The position numbers and the translations under genes were made by a program. From assembly GCF_013523055.1 (NCBI RefSeq), contig NZ_JAAMQM010000013.1, forward strand, positions 124,001-188,000: a stretch of 64,000 nucleotides of DNA. The letters are read 5' to 3'. Positions 9,109 through 18,766 of this stretch are shown here, piece by piece (the stretch's first letter is position 1; every line of letters begins with the position of its first letter). The notes beneath the pieces were generated by a model that searched no databases, was not told the origin of the DNA, and saw only the letters and a program-made list of their open reading frames with translations. This DNA is from Pseudomonas capeferrum. Lineage in GTDB: Bacteria; Pseudomonadota; Gammaproteobacteria; Pseudomonadales; Pseudomonadaceae.

Positions 9109-9382
9109 GGTTGTCTCCGTCGTGTTCTTCCAGGCCGGAGCACCTCACTACCGCATCCGTACGTACCCAGGCCCAAGGGCTGATGTCATCGAGTCAATGA
9201 CTTGCGTAACGCTTGAACGCAGGCTGACGGCCACGCATCGCTGCGCGGTCTCTTGAAGCATAAACGCGCTTGGACGGATGTCCACTGGCGGCAAGTGCAT
9301 CGTCGGGATCTGCGACGGGCTGGGGGGGTAGGGAGTATCGGTTGAGTTGGGCAGCGGGCTCTGGTCCTGGGCACGCTGCCTG

Positions 9383-9531
9383 GGTTTTTCGTATGGCTGC
9401 AGGCCCTGTCGCGGGACAAGCCCGCTCGCCACCGGTCCGCGGTGCAGCAAAGACATATTCCAGGTGGCATACCGTGGACCGGTGGCGAGCGGGCTTGTCC
9501 CGCGACAGGGCCTGCAGCCATACGAAAAACC
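9383..9531. repeat. BIME: 56-bp perfect inverted repeat with REP cores
   Basis: Arms 9383-9438 and 9476-9531 are perfect reverse complements (start GGTTTTTCGTATGGCTGCAG, end GCTCGCCACCGGTCC) and contain the REP core GCGGGACAAGCCCGC. They lie in the 590-base gap between two divergent genes; the remainder (9109-9382, 9532-9700) holds promoters only. Confidence 0.9.
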
Positions 9532-9700
9532 GTAAGTCGAACGATAAGCTCCAGCACCGACCTGGCATGTTTCCCTCGAACAACAGGCACTGCCTCCCCA
9601 CAATGGATGCCATCGACACACACCCAACCGGCCTCGATTCGCAACGGGCTCGCCTGCCCCACTTCCGGGTTACCATAGCCGCCCTTTGCAAGAGGTACCT

Positions 9701-10552
9701 ATGTTCGATTGGGAAGACCTGCGCCATTTCTGCGCATTCGTACGAGAAGGCTCGCTGTCGGCCGCGGCCAGGACACTGGGTGTCGACCATGCGACCGTCG
9801 GCAGGCGGATCTCATCGCTTGAGGCCTCGCTCGACCTCAAGCTCATCGACCGTCGCCCGCGGGCCTTCGTGCTGACCGAAGAAGGCCTGCGTGTCGGCGA
9901 GATGGCCGAGCAGATGAACGCATCGTCCTTCGCCCTGGAACGCTATGCCGACTCGGGCCAGCAGCGGGTCGAAGGCGAGGTGGTGCTCTCGGCCCCTCCC
10001 GCTTTTCTCGGCAGCCTGATTGCACGGCATATCGGTGCGTTGTACAAACGCCATCCGCAATTGCGCCTGACCTTGGTGGGCACCAAGGCGCGCGCCTCGC
10101 TGGCCCGTCGAGAGGCCGACATCACCATCGGCCTGACTCGGCCCACCGAGCCGACCCTGGTGACAAGCCTGCTGGGCCGCCTGGATTTTTCCTTGTATGC
10201 CAGCCCGGACTTTCTGCGCTCGGGCGCCGCACAGGTTTTCATCGGCTATGACAAGACGCAGTCGAGATCGCCCCAGCAGCGCTGGTTGCTCAACCACGCC
10301 CAAGGGCGAGACTTCGTGCTCCACAGTAACGACCTGCGGATCCAGGCACTCGCGGCCGCGGGAGGCGCCGGTATCGTCTGTCTGCCGGCGTTCATGGCCG
10401 AGGAGTATGGACTCGAGCCCGTGGCCATGGATACCGAGGCCCTGAGCCTCGACATCTGGCTGACGGTGCACGAAGACGTACGGGACACGCCTCGCATCAA
10501 GGCGGTGACCGAGTTCATCACCCAGCGCGTGGCGCCCATCTACCGCATGTGA
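9701..10552 (+). CDS. LysR-family transcriptional regulator
   Basis: 283 aa. The N-terminal winged helix-turn-helix reads FDWEDLRHFCAFVREGSLSAAARTLGVDH followed by ATVGRRISSLE, typical of the LysR subgroup that often controls a neighbouring oxidoreductase. A LysR substrate-binding domain follows from about residue 88 (EGEVVLSAPPAF...). Start taken at ATG 9701, preceded by AAGAGGT. An in-frame TTG/ATG extension of five codons is less likely. The aldo/keto reductase gene starts 117 bases downstream on the same strand and is the obvious candidate target or operon partner. The effector is unknown. Confidence 0.88.
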   Translation: MFDWEDLRHFCAFVREGSLSAAARTLGVDHATVGRRISSLEASLDLKLIDRRPRAFVLTEEGLRVGEMAEQMNASSFALERYADSGQQRVEGEVVLSAPPAFLGSLIARHIGALYKRHPQLRLTLVGTKARASLARREADITIGLTRPTEPTLVTSLLGRLDFSLYASPDFLRSGAAQVFIGYDKTQSRSPQQRWLLNHAQGRDFVLHSNDLRIQALAAAGGAGIVCLPAFMAEEYGLEPVAMDTEALSLDIWLTVHEDVRDTPRIKAVTEFITQRVAPIYRM

Positions 10553-10669
10553 ATTTTTGCATGATCCATCTGCGGGCTTGTGGAATTCTGCATCGATCGA
10601 CGCTGCGTTAGGCTGCTGCAACGGTGTCGTTCAAGACACTGGTCGATCATCAGCGGAAGGAGTCAGCGC

Positions 10670-11665
10670 ATGAAGTACGTCAAGTTGGGTAGCACGGGGC
10701 TGGACATTTCCAGGTTGTGCCTGGGAGGCATGACATTCGGCGAGCCAGATGCGGGGACTCACCCGTGGACACTTGGTGAAGCCGCCAGCCGCCCGATCAT
10801 CAAGCATGCCGTGGAACAGGGCATCAACTTCTTCGATACCGCCAACAGCTATTCGGCGGGAACGTCGGAGATCATCCTGGGCAAGTTGTTGAAGGAGTTC
10901 ACCCGTCGGGATGAAACCGTCATCGCCACCAAGGTCTTCTTCCCGGCCAACATGTGGGAAGGCTCCACGCGACCGAACGAGCAAGGGCTGTCACGCAAGG
11001 CGATCATGGCCAATATCGATGCGAGCCTGACCCGACTGGGCGTGGACTATGTCGACCTGTACCAGATCCACCGCTGGGACTACGGCACCCCCATCGAAGA
11101 GACCATGGAGGCCATGCACGATGTGGTGAAGGCAGGCAAGGCGCGCTACATCGGCGCTTCCTCGATGTATGCCTGGCAGTTCGCCAAGGCCCAGCAGGTG
11201 GCCGCGGCGCATGGATGGAGCCGCTTCGTCTCCATGCAGAACTACCTCAACCTGGTGTACCGCGAGGAAGAGCGGGAGATGATCCCGCTGTGCATCGATC
11301 AGGGTGTCGGCCTGATGCCCTGGAGCCCGCTCGCACGGGGTCGCCTCACTCGCCCGCATGGCCAACAGACGGAACGGACCAGGACCGATATTTCCGGGCA
11401 ATCGTTCTACAAGGGGACGGAAGCGGAGGACGGTCGTGTCATCGGGGTAGTCGAGCAGATCGCCGCCGAGCGCGGCGTGCCGATGGCGCAGGTGGCGTTG
11501 GCCTGGGTATTGGGCAAGGCAGGCGTGTCGACGCCCATCGTCGGGGCCTCCAGGGCCGAGCAACTGGATGACGCCATCGCCGCGCTCGACCTGACGCTGA
11601 CGGCCGAGGAGAACACGCGTCTCGAGGCGCTGTATGTGCCCCACGCGGTCACCGGGTTTTCCTGA
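10670..11665 (+). CDS. Aldo/keto reductase
   Basis: 331 aa NADPH-dependent aldo/keto reductase of the YajO/Gfo-like AKR branch. The catalytic tetrad can be read: Asp in FFDTANSY, Tyr in the same stretch, Lys in VIATKVFF, and His in LYQIHRWD. The C-terminal cofactor-binding segment TPIVGASRAEQLDDA is present. Start at ATG 10670 is supported by GGAAGGAG 8 bases upstream, and the family normally begins MKYxxLGxTGLxxSRLCLG as here; the frame extends upstream without such support. Substrate unknown. It is downstream of and co-oriented with the LysR gene. Confidence 0.9.
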   Translation: MKYVKLGSTGLDISRLCLGGMTFGEPDAGTHPWTLGEAASRPIIKHAVEQGINFFDTANSYSAGTSEIILGKLLKEFTRRDETVIATKVFFPANMWEGSTRPNEQGLSRKAIMANIDASLTRLGVDYVDLYQIHRWDYGTPIEETMEAMHDVVKAGKARYIGASSMYAWQFAKAQQVAAAHGWSRFVSMQNYLNLVYREEEREMIPLCIDQGVGLMPWSPLARGRLTRPHGQQTERTRTDISGQSFYKGTEAEDGRVIGVVEQIAAERGVPMAQVALAWVLGKAGVSTPIVGASRAEQLDDAIAALDLTLTAEENTRLEALYVPHAVTGFS

Positions 11666-11931
11666 CGCGGTATCGCTTCCCGAGAACCCGCGGGTGGCTC
11701 AGGTTCGGCTCTTGGCCTGAGAAGAGAGATCCATCCTTCAAGTGCGCGACAGGCTGCCCCGCGGACCGGGGCGGCCAGAGCCACGCTTTAGATATTGGCC
11801 GGCGTGTCCAATCCTTACCCCTCATGAAAATATCGGAAGGTTCCTACAGCCGACGATGAGCCTCGGTAAGCGCGGGGATGGGAAATCTCGTTCATAGTGG
11901 AACGCGTTCATCTTGTCGCGAGCTCTCGACC

Positions 11932-12261
11932 ATGCCTTGCAACCTGTTCTCCGTCCTGCCCGACGCCAACCCCGCCAGCCCCGAGTGGATCGATGCCTTG
12001 CTGACACGTCCCGGTCTGCGCATCGAACGCATCGTTTCAACGGGGCAAGCCAGCCCGCCGGGCTTCTGGTATGACCAGGAAGAAGGCGAGTGGGTCGTGC
12101 TGCTCAGCGGCAGCGCCGGTCTGCGCCTTGAACACGAAGCGCAGACACGGGTGCTCGCGCCTGGCGATCACCTCGACATACCGCCTCATTGTCGGCATCG
12201 CGTCGAGTGGACGGACAAGGCTGTTCCCACGGTCTGGCTGGCAGTCTTCTACGGACCTTGA
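11932..12261 (+). CDS. Small cupin-domain protein
   Basis: 109 aa single-domain cupin. The first cupin motif is seen around GEWVVLLSGSAGLRLE and the second around LAPGDHLDIPPHCRHRVEW, whose histidines would bind a metal. Start at ATG 11932 gives the usual length of this family; the ribosome site is weak, and an in-frame ATG 18 codons upstream cannot be excluded. Function unknown; such proteins are often described only as cupin proteins. Followed 185 bases later by the TonB receptor. The 11666-11931 stretch before it shows nothing else. Confidence 0.75.
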   Translation: MPCNLFSVLPDANPASPEWIDALLTRPGLRIERIVSTGQASPPGFWYDQEEGEWVVLLSGSAGLRLEHEAQTRVLAPGDHLDIPPHCRHRVEWTDKAVPTVWLAVFYGP

Positions 12262-12401
12262 GCGTCTCGGCGGGATGAACCGCCCGGGCGTCGTTTCGGC
12301 TTGACGCCGAACCTGTCGAGCGCCCGGATCACCTAGAACCATTGACCACATCTGTCACTGCGCGGACACGTGTTGTGCGTCCTGCCGCGCGCGATTCAGC
12401 G

Positions 12402-12420
12402 GTGAATGATTCTCGATACC
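12402..12420. promoter_or_regulatory. Candidate Fur box upstream of the TonB receptor
   Basis: GTGAATGATTCTCGATACC matches 12 of 19 positions of the Fur consensus GATAATGATAATCATTATC and ends 26 bases before the receptor ATG. Iron repression of a siderophore receptor is expected. Confidence 0.5.
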
Positions 12421-12446
12421 AAAAAGCCTTCTGGATAAAGATCACA

Positions 12447-14660
12447 ATGAACAACAGGAATGCTCCAACCTGCCCTGCCCGCCCCTACATGTTCGGCGCC
12501 CTCGGGCTTGCCGTCGCCTCCATATCGCCCTGTGCCCTGGCAAAGGACACTGGGTCGCTCACTCTGGACCTGAACGAGATCCACATCGATGCCGAAGCCG
12601 ACAATGGCTACCGCGCCGAAACCTCGGCTTCCAGGAAATACACCGCCCCCCTCCTTGACACGCCCCAGACCATCACCGTCGTACCCACCCAGATCATCCA
12701 GGAGCAGCAGGCCCTGAGCTTGCGCCAGGTGCTGTCCAACGTCTCGGGCATCACTTTCAACGCGGGCGAAGGCGGTGGCGGCTCGGGTGACAGCATCAAC
12801 ATCCGCGGTTTCTCGGCCAACGGCAACATGCAGATCGACGGGCTGCGCGACAGCGCCCAGACCACTCGCTCCGACACCTTCAACGTGGACAGGGTGGAAG
12901 TCATCAAGGGACCCAATTCGGTGTTCGGGGGTGCCGGCACTACCGGTGGCACCATCAACATCATCAGCAAGCAGCCGCAGTACCAGGCGTTCACTCGACT
13001 GGGTGGCAGCATTGGTAGCGACAGCTACCGGCGCCTGACCCTGGACAGCAACCAACCCCTCGAAGGCGTGGGCCACGACAGCGCCGTGCGTCTCAACCTC
13101 ATGGCGCACCAGAACGACGTGGCTGGCCGCGCCCGGATCGACCGCGAGCGTTGGGGCGTGGCGCCCGTGATGCGCCTGGGGCTGAGCGAGTCCAGCCGTC
13201 TGACCTTGAGCGCCTTCCACCAGGTCGATGACAACCTGCCCGACTACGGTGTCCCGGCGCTGGACGGCAAGAGGCTCCAGGGGGTCGGCCGCAAGGACTA
13301 TTTCGGCTGGAGGAACCTGGACAAGGAAGAGGTCGAACAAAGCACTTTGACGGCCTTGTTCGAGCACGACTTCAGCGACAACCTGCGCCTGCAGAACATG
13401 ACTCGCTACGGCAGGCTGGACCGCGATACCGTGGTATCGGCCTCCCATGTCAGCACCGAAGGCTTGGCGCCGGGGCGATACCGTCCCGCTGGGCCCCAGG
13501 CCTACGGGCGTGACGCCAGAACCGACCTGTGGATCAACCAGACCCTGGTCACCGCCAGCTTCGATCTGCTGAACCTGCGTCACGACCTGGTCACGGGTCT
13601 CGAAGTCTCCCGCGAGACCCTCGATCTCACGACCTACGGCCATGGCCTGCGCAGCAGCGCCTACCCGAGCGAGGGCTATGACCTGAGCAACCCGCCTGGC
13701 CAATGGTCGGGGCCTGCTAGCAAATCCAGGAGCGGCAGCACGAGCACTGCGCTGGACAATCAGGCGTTGTTTGTCTTCGACACATTGGCACTGCACGACC
13801 AATGGGACCTCAATCTCGGCCTGCGCTATGACCGTTTCAAGGGCGAGGCAGCGGTCTATTCGGCCGACCGTCTGCGCACCTCCAGCCTGGAATCCACCGA
13901 CGAGAAACTCAGCGGGCGCGTGGGTATCGTCTTCAAGCCTACCGACAACGGACGTTTCTACGCGGCCTGGGGCAATTCGTTCAATCCCTCGGCCGAGGCA
14001 CTGGCCGGCAATGGACGTGGCCTGAGCGCGGCTACCGAACGCCTTGCTCCGGAAAGAAACGACACCTGGGAGCTGGGCGCCAAGTGGGCGCTGCTGGACC
14101 AGCGTCTCGAGCTGGACGCCGCCATGTTTCGCGTCGTGAAGCACAATGCCCGCGAACCCATGTCCGATGGATCGACCCAGCTCGCCGGAGTACAGCGCGT
14201 ACAGGGCGTGGAGCTGGGCCTGACCGGGCATGTCACCGAGCGCTGGAACCTGTTCGCCACCTACACCTTCCTCGACAGCGAGACCTTGAAAGCCGCGGAC
14301 ACCCCCGCGGGCATCGCGCGGGAGGGCCAGGCCCTCGCCAACACTCCGCCGCGCTCCTTCAACCTGTGGCAAACCTATGAGTTGCCGAGTGGCTGGACCC
14401 TGGGCCATGGCGCCCGCTACATCAGCGCGCGCAATGTCACCTCGAGCACCAGCGCCAAGCTGGATGCCGCCTGGGTACACAACGCCATGCTCGCCTACCG
14501 GGTCAACGAGCAGATGGACTTGCAGCTGAACATCAACAACCTGTTCGACAAGGAGTATGTCGAGCGTGTACGCCAGCAGAACGGCACAGGCGCCCGGTCT
14601 TCGGCCATCGAATACGGAGACGGCCGGGCGGCCATTCTCACGGCGACCTACAGCTTCTGA
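12447..14660 (+). CDS. TonB-dependent siderophore receptor
   Basis: 737 aa outer-membrane receptor. Signal peptide up to about residue 33 (...ISPCALAKD). The plug domain begins near residue 75 with LLDTPQTITVVPTQIIQEQ and shows INIRGF, QIDGLRD and RVEVIKGPNSVFGG followed by GTINIISKQP. A 22-strand barrel follows and ends in an aromatic residue after TATYSF, as required for outer-membrane insertion. The plug style is that of Fiu-like catecholate/hydroxamate receptors; the exact ligand is unknown. Start at ATG 12447 places the signal peptide at the N-terminus, whereas the frame 35 codons upstream would bury it. No FecA-type N-terminal signalling extension is present. Confidence 0.9.
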   Translation: MNNRNAPTCPARPYMFGALGLAVASISPCALAKDTGSLTLDLNEIHIDAEADNGYRAETSASRKYTAPLLDTPQTITVVPTQIIQEQQALSLRQVLSNVSGITFNAGEGGGGSGDSINIRGFSANGNMQIDGLRDSAQTTRSDTFNVDRVEVIKGPNSVFGGAGTTGGTINIISKQPQYQAFTRLGGSIGSDSYRRLTLDSNQPLEGVGHDSAVRLNLMAHQNDVAGRARIDRERWGVAPVMRLGLSESSRLTLSAFHQVDDNLPDYGVPALDGKRLQGVGRKDYFGWRNLDKEEVEQSTLTALFEHDFSDNLRLQNMTRYGRLDRDTVVSASHVSTEGLAPGRYRPAGPQAYGRDARTDLWINQTLVTASFDLLNLRHDLVTGLEVSRETLDLTTYGHGLRSSAYPSEGYDLSNPPGQWSGPASKSRSGSTSTALDNQALFVFDTLALHDQWDLNLGLRYDRFKGEAAVYSADRLRTSSLESTDEKLSGRVGIVFKPTDNGRFYAAWGNSFNPSAEALAGNGRGLSAATERLAPERNDTWELGAKWALLDQRLELDAAMFRVVKHNAREPMSDGSTQLAGVQRVQGVELGLTGHVTERWNLFATYTFLDSETLKAADTPAGIAREGQALANTPPRSFNLWQTYELPSGWTLGHGARYISARNVTSSTSAKLDAAWVHNAMLAYRVNEQMDLQLNINNLFDKEYVERVRQQNGTGARSSAIEYGDGRAAILTATYSF

Positions 14661-14853
14661 GCGACAACCGGATGCGAGCGGGAGCGGTGCCCGCGCGTAT
14701 CGCCCGGATGCCATGCGTCTAACGATGGAACCTTGCTAGAGTGTCTATCCAGGGCTAGCGTCTCCTTTTCCGCGCCGCATTTTCGGGGCCTTCGTTCCAA
14801 TGCAGCGGCTAATTGTCGCTGCGACAACAAGTGCCCGAGAAATATGTACTAAC

Positions 14854-14881
14854 TTGTTAATTAGCTTGCTAAGAGTATAAA
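14854..14881 (+). promoter_or_regulatory. Likely sigma-70 promoter of gcd
   Basis: TTGTTA (14854) and TATAAA (14876) are separated by 16 bases in an A/T-rich island, about 32 bases before the gcd ATG. The rest of 14661-14912 shows no gene. Confidence 0.5.
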
Positions 14882-14912
14882 CTGAACGCATTCCACCTTC
14901 GAGATCCCTGGC

Positions 14913-17330
14913 ATGAAACACCCTACGCGCACTTCTGGCGCCTCTACATTCATCCTGGTCGGCCTGGGCGTGATCATCGCCCTGCTCGGCTTCGCCCTTG
15001 CGGCCGGCGGCTTCACGCTGGTCGACCTGGGTGGTTCTTGGTACTTCCTTATCGGCGGCGTGGCCATGGCCATCGCCGGACTGCTCATCGCCTGCCGCAA
15101 ACGCACCGGCGCCTGGCTGTTCGCGGCCTTCCTGGCCGCCACGGCGATCTGGAGCCTGGTCGATGTCGGCCTGGTATTCTGGCCGCTGTTCTCGCGCCTG
15201 TTCATGTTCAGCGCGATCGGCATGGTGGTGGCCCTGGTCTACCCGATGCTGGTCCGTGCCAACGGTGGCATCACTGGCCGTGGCGCCTACGCCATTGCCG
15301 GTGTCATGGGCGTCGCCCTGATCATCGCCGCGGGCAATATGTTCGTCGCCCACCCAAGCGTTGCGCCCAATGGCAAGGGTCCTGGCCTGACGCCGGTCGA
15401 ACCGGCCCAGGCGCAGAAAGACTGGGCGCACTACGGCAATACCGAAGGCGGCAGCCGCTTCGCGGCGCTCGACCAGATCAACCGCGACAACGTCGACAAG
15501 CTCAAGGTGGCCTGGACCTATCACACCGGTGATGTCGCCCTCAGCGACGGCAACGGCGCCGAAGACCAGCTCACCCCGCTGCAGATCGGCAACAAGGTGT
15601 TCATCTGCACCCCGCACAACAACCTGATCGCGCTCGACGCCGACACCGGCAAGGAGCTGTGGAAGAACGAGATCAACGCCCAGTCCAAGGTCTGGCAGCG
15701 TTGCCGCGGCATGGCCTACTTCGACGCCACCGCGCCTCTCGCCCAGCCGACCCAGCCCGACAGCTCCCCGGTCATCGCCAGCAGCGTGCCGGCCGGCGCC
15801 AACTGCCAGCGTCGCCTGTTGACCAACACCATCGATGGCCGCCTGATCGCGGTCGACGCCGACAACGGCGAGTTCTGCCAGGGCTTTGGCGAGAATGGCC
15901 AGGTCGACCTCAAGGCCGGCCTGGGCAACGTGCCCGACTCCTACTACCAGTTGTCCTCCGCGCCACTGATGGCCGGGACCACCGTCGTGGTAGGCGGCCG
16001 TGTCGCCGACAACGTCCAGACCGACATGCCCGGCGGCGTGATCCGCGGCTTCGACGTGATCACCGGGCAGATGCGCTGGGCCTTCGATCCGGGCAACCCG
16101 GAAGATCGCAATGCCCCGACCGGCGACGGCAGCTACGTGCGCAGCACCCCGAACAGCTGGGCGCCGATGTCCTACGACCCGGCCATGAACACCCTCTTCC
16201 TGCCAATGGGCAGCTCGTCCACCGATATCTACGGTGTCGAGCGTAGCAAGCTGGACCACACCTACGGCGCTTCGGTCCTGGCACTCGATGCCAGCACCGG
16301 CAACGAGAAGTGGGTGTACCAGACCGTGCACAACGACCTCTGGGACTTCGACCTGCCGATGCAGCCGAGCCTGATCGACTTCACCAAGGACGATGGCCAG
16401 AGCGTCCCCGCCGTGGTGATCGGCACCAAGGCCGGGCAGATCTATGTCCTCGACCGTGCCACCGGCAAGCCGCTGACCCAGGTCGATGAAGTGCCCGTCA
16501 AGCCGGGCAACATCCCGAACGAGCCGTACTCGCCAACACAACCGAAGTCGGTCGGCATGCCGCAAGTCGGTGCCCAGCACCTGACCGAGTCGGACATGTG
16601 GGGCGCGACCCCGTACGACCAACTGCTGTGCCGCATCGATTTCAAGAAGATGCGCTATGACGGCCTGTACACCGCGCCGGGCTCCGACCTGTCGCTGAGC
16701 TTCCCGGGCTCCCTGGGCGGCATGAACTGGGGCAGCATTTCCACCGACCCGGTGCACGGCTTCATCTTCGTCAACGACATGCGTCTGGGCCTGTGGGTGC
16801 AGATGATTCCGGCGCAGAAAGACGCTGTGGCGGCTTCCGGTGGCGAAGCGCTGAACACCGGCATGGGCGCCGTTCCGCTCAAGGGCACGCCGTATGCGGT
16901 GAACAAGAACCGCTTCCTCTCGGTCGCCGGTATTCCCTGCCAGGCCCCGCCCTTCGGCACCCTGACGGCCATCGACATGAAGACCCGCCAGGTCGCCTGG
17001 CAAGTGCCGGTCGGTACCGTGGAGGACACCGGTCCGCTGGGCATCCGCATGCATCTGCCGATCAAGGTCGGCCTGCCGACGCTGGGCGGTACGCTGTCCA
17101 CTCAGGGCGGCCTGGTGTTCATCGCCGGTACCCAGGACTTCTACCTGCGCGCCTTCAACAGCGCCAACGGTGAAGAGGTCTGGAAAGCCCGCCTGCCCGT
17201 CGGCAGCCAGGGTGGCCCGATGACCTACGTTTCGCCCAAGACCGGCAAGCAATACGTGGTGATTACCGCCGGTGGCGCCCGCCAGTCGACCGACCGCGGC
17301 GACTCCGTCATGGCCTACGCCCTGCCATAA
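14913..17330 (+). CDS. gcd: Membrane-bound PQQ-dependent glucose dehydrogenase
   Basis: 805 aa. Oxidises periplasmic glucose to gluconate and passes electrons to ubiquinone. Five membrane helices fill the first 150 residues (TFILVGLGVIIALLGFAL ... GAYAIAGVMGVALIIAAG), then the eight-bladed PQQ propeller follows: KDWAHYGNTEGGSRFAAL, NKVFICTPHNNLIALDADTG, WDFDLPMQPSLIDF, GQIYVLDRATGKPL, SFPGSLGGMNWGS and the C-terminal GGPMTYVSPKTGKQYVV. Length is standard for Gcd. It is followed by a terminator and then the OprB porin, the arrangement expected in P. putida for extracellular glucose use. Confidence 0.95.
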   Translation: MKHPTRTSGASTFILVGLGVIIALLGFALAAGGFTLVDLGGSWYFLIGGVAMAIAGLLIACRKRTGAWLFAAFLAATAIWSLVDVGLVFWPLFSRLFMFSAIGMVVALVYPMLVRANGGITGRGAYAIAGVMGVALIIAAGNMFVAHPSVAPNGKGPGLTPVEPAQAQKDWAHYGNTEGGSRFAALDQINRDNVDKLKVAWTYHTGDVALSDGNGAEDQLTPLQIGNKVFICTPHNNLIALDADTGKELWKNEINAQSKVWQRCRGMAYFDATAPLAQPTQPDSSPVIASSVPAGANCQRRLLTNTIDGRLIAVDADNGEFCQGFGENGQVDLKAGLGNVPDSYYQLSSAPLMAGTTVVVGGRVADNVQTDMPGGVIRGFDVITGQMRWAFDPGNPEDRNAPTGDGSYVRSTPNSWAPMSYDPAMNTLFLPMGSSSTDIYGVERSKLDHTYGASVLALDASTGNEKWVYQTVHNDLWDFDLPMQPSLIDFTKDDGQSVPAVVIGTKAGQIYVLDRATGKPLTQVDEVPVKPGNIPNEPYSPTQPKSVGMPQVGAQHLTESDMWGATPYDQLLCRIDFKKMRYDGLYTAPGSDLSLSFPGSLGGMNWGSISTDPVHGFIFVNDMRLGLWVQMIPAQKDAVAASGGEALNTGMGAVPLKGTPYAVNKNRFLSVAGIPCQAPPFGTLTAIDMKTRQVAWQVPVGTVEDTGPLGIRMHLPIKVGLPTLGGTLSTQGGLVFIAGTQDFYLRAFNSANGEEVWKARLPVGSQGGPMTYVSPKTGKQYVVITAGGARQSTDRGDSVMAYALP

Positions 17331-17369
17331 GGCCCGCGCCCGCCCCTTGCGGCGGGCCAGCCTGCAACG

Positions 17370-17397
17370 CGGCATCCGCTCTGGATGCCGTGTTTTT
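17370..17397 (+). terminator. Intrinsic terminator after gcd
   Basis: CGGCATCC-GCTCT-GGATGCCG hairpin (17370-17390) followed by TGTTTTT. It may only partly separate gcd from oprB, since oprB starts 43 bases later. Confidence 0.8.
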
Positions 17398-17440
17398 ATC
17401 TCTTTTTATCGAACCCGCGTTTCCTTCAGGAAGGTCCCGC

Positions 17441-18733
17441 ATGTCATCCGCTTTTCGTTTTACCCCCAACCGCCTGACGCCCTGCCTGTTCCTGGGCCTG
17501 ACCTGTGGCACCGTCCTGCCCGCCCTGGCCGACGCCGACCTGTTCGAGCGCAGCACGCTCACGGGCGACTGGGGCGGCCTGCGTCATCAGCTTGAAGAAG
17601 ATGGCGTGCGGATTACCGGCGACTACAGCGGCGAAACCGCCTACAACGCCCACGGAGGCCTGCACCGCTCCGCCCGCTACTCGCAGAACATCAAGCTGGG
17701 CGTGCAGTTCGACCTGAGCAAACTGTACGGCCTGGACAACGGCGGCAAGGTGCAGCTGACGATCAACGATCGCCGCGGCAACAGTGCCTCCGAAGACCTG
17801 GTAGGCAACCGCCTGCCGATCCAGGAAAACTACGGCGGCCTGTACACCCGCCTGACCGAATTGAGCTACGAGCGCACCCTGTTCACCCCTGCCCTCAACG
17901 TCAAGCTCGGCTACATGGCGATGGGCAACGACCTGGGCGGCCTGGACAGCGGCATCCTGTGCAACTTCATGAACGCCGGGTTCTGCGGCCATCCCCTTAA
18001 CATGTCCGGTGGCAGTGGCTGGGCCAACTACCCCAACGCCCACCTGGGTATACGGGCCAAGTACGATTTCTCGCCTGCCTGGCAACTGCGCGCGGCCGTC
18101 TTCAACGTCGATCCCGAAAGCAACGGCAACCCGAGCCGCGCCTGGCATGTGGGACCCAAGCACACCACTGGTACCGTGGTACCGGTCGAGCTGATCTACA
18201 AGCACCTGGGCGAACTGCCCGGCGAGTACAAGCTGGGCTATTACTACGACAGCTCCAACGTCAAGCGTATCGGCAGCGACAAGGACGTGGCGGGCCGTGG
18301 CGGGCACTACCTGCTGATCGACCAGGCGGTGTGGAATGACCCCGCGTCGCCGGGACGCAGCCTGCACGCTTTTGGCCAGTACAGCGCGGCCAGCAGCGCG
18401 GCGTCGCCTTTTACCAAGTGGTACGGTACCGGCGTGGTGCTGTACAAGCCGTTCGCGGGACGACCTCGCGATACCCTGTCGCTGGGGTATGGCCGCGCGG
18501 TGCCGAACCCGCGCAGTCGTGATGTGCTGGAGACCGCGGCCCTGGCCAACGATCGGCAGTTCCCCAACCTTGATAGCGCCGAACAGCTGATCGAACTGAG
18601 CTATGGGTATCAGGCCACGCCCTGGTTGAACCTGCGTCCGGATGTGCAGTACATCATCGAGCCGGGGGCGTTTTCGGGTACGGACATCGATAACGCACTG
18701 GTCTTCGGGTTGCAGGTGAAGGCGTCGTTCTGA
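17441..18733 (+). CDS. oprB: OprB-family carbohydrate-selective porin
   Basis: 430 aa outer-membrane porin for glucose and other sugars. Signal peptide MSSAFRFTPNRLTPCLFLG..., cleaved after LPALA. The mature start ADLFERSTLTGDWGG matches the OprB N-terminus (SPxLTGDWGGxR), and the protein ends in a barrel strand with terminal Phe (LQVKASF). AGGAAGG lies 6 bases before ATG 17441. Located directly after gcd, so it most likely delivers glucose to the periplasmic dehydrogenase. Internal repeats of the barrel are complete, with no sign of decay. Confidence 0.9.
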   Translation: MSSAFRFTPNRLTPCLFLGLTCGTVLPALADADLFERSTLTGDWGGLRHQLEEDGVRITGDYSGETAYNAHGGLHRSARYSQNIKLGVQFDLSKLYGLDNGGKVQLTINDRRGNSASEDLVGNRLPIQENYGGLYTRLTELSYERTLFTPALNVKLGYMAMGNDLGGLDSGILCNFMNAGFCGHPLNMSGGSGWANYPNAHLGIRAKYDFSPAWQLRAAVFNVDPESNGNPSRAWHVGPKHTTGTVVPVELIYKHLGELPGEYKLGYYYDSSNVKRIGSDKDVAGRGGHYLLIDQAVWNDPASPGRSLHAFGQYSAASSAASPFTKWYGTGVVLYKPFAGRPRDTLSLGYGRAVPNPRSRDVLETAALANDRQFPNLDSAEQLIELSYGYQATPWLNLRPDVQYIIEPGAFSGTDIDNALVFGLQVKASF

Positions 18734-18766
18734 CTCAAGTAACCGCGTGGGGGCGGGGCTTGTGAT

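Noticed and set aside
14745..17375. 876-codon open frame antisense to gcd, and similar long antisense frames opposite the MHS permease, TonB receptor, pgm, the helicase and FAN1
   Set aside because: High-GC codon bias keeps the opposite frame open; low-complexity composition and no motifs.
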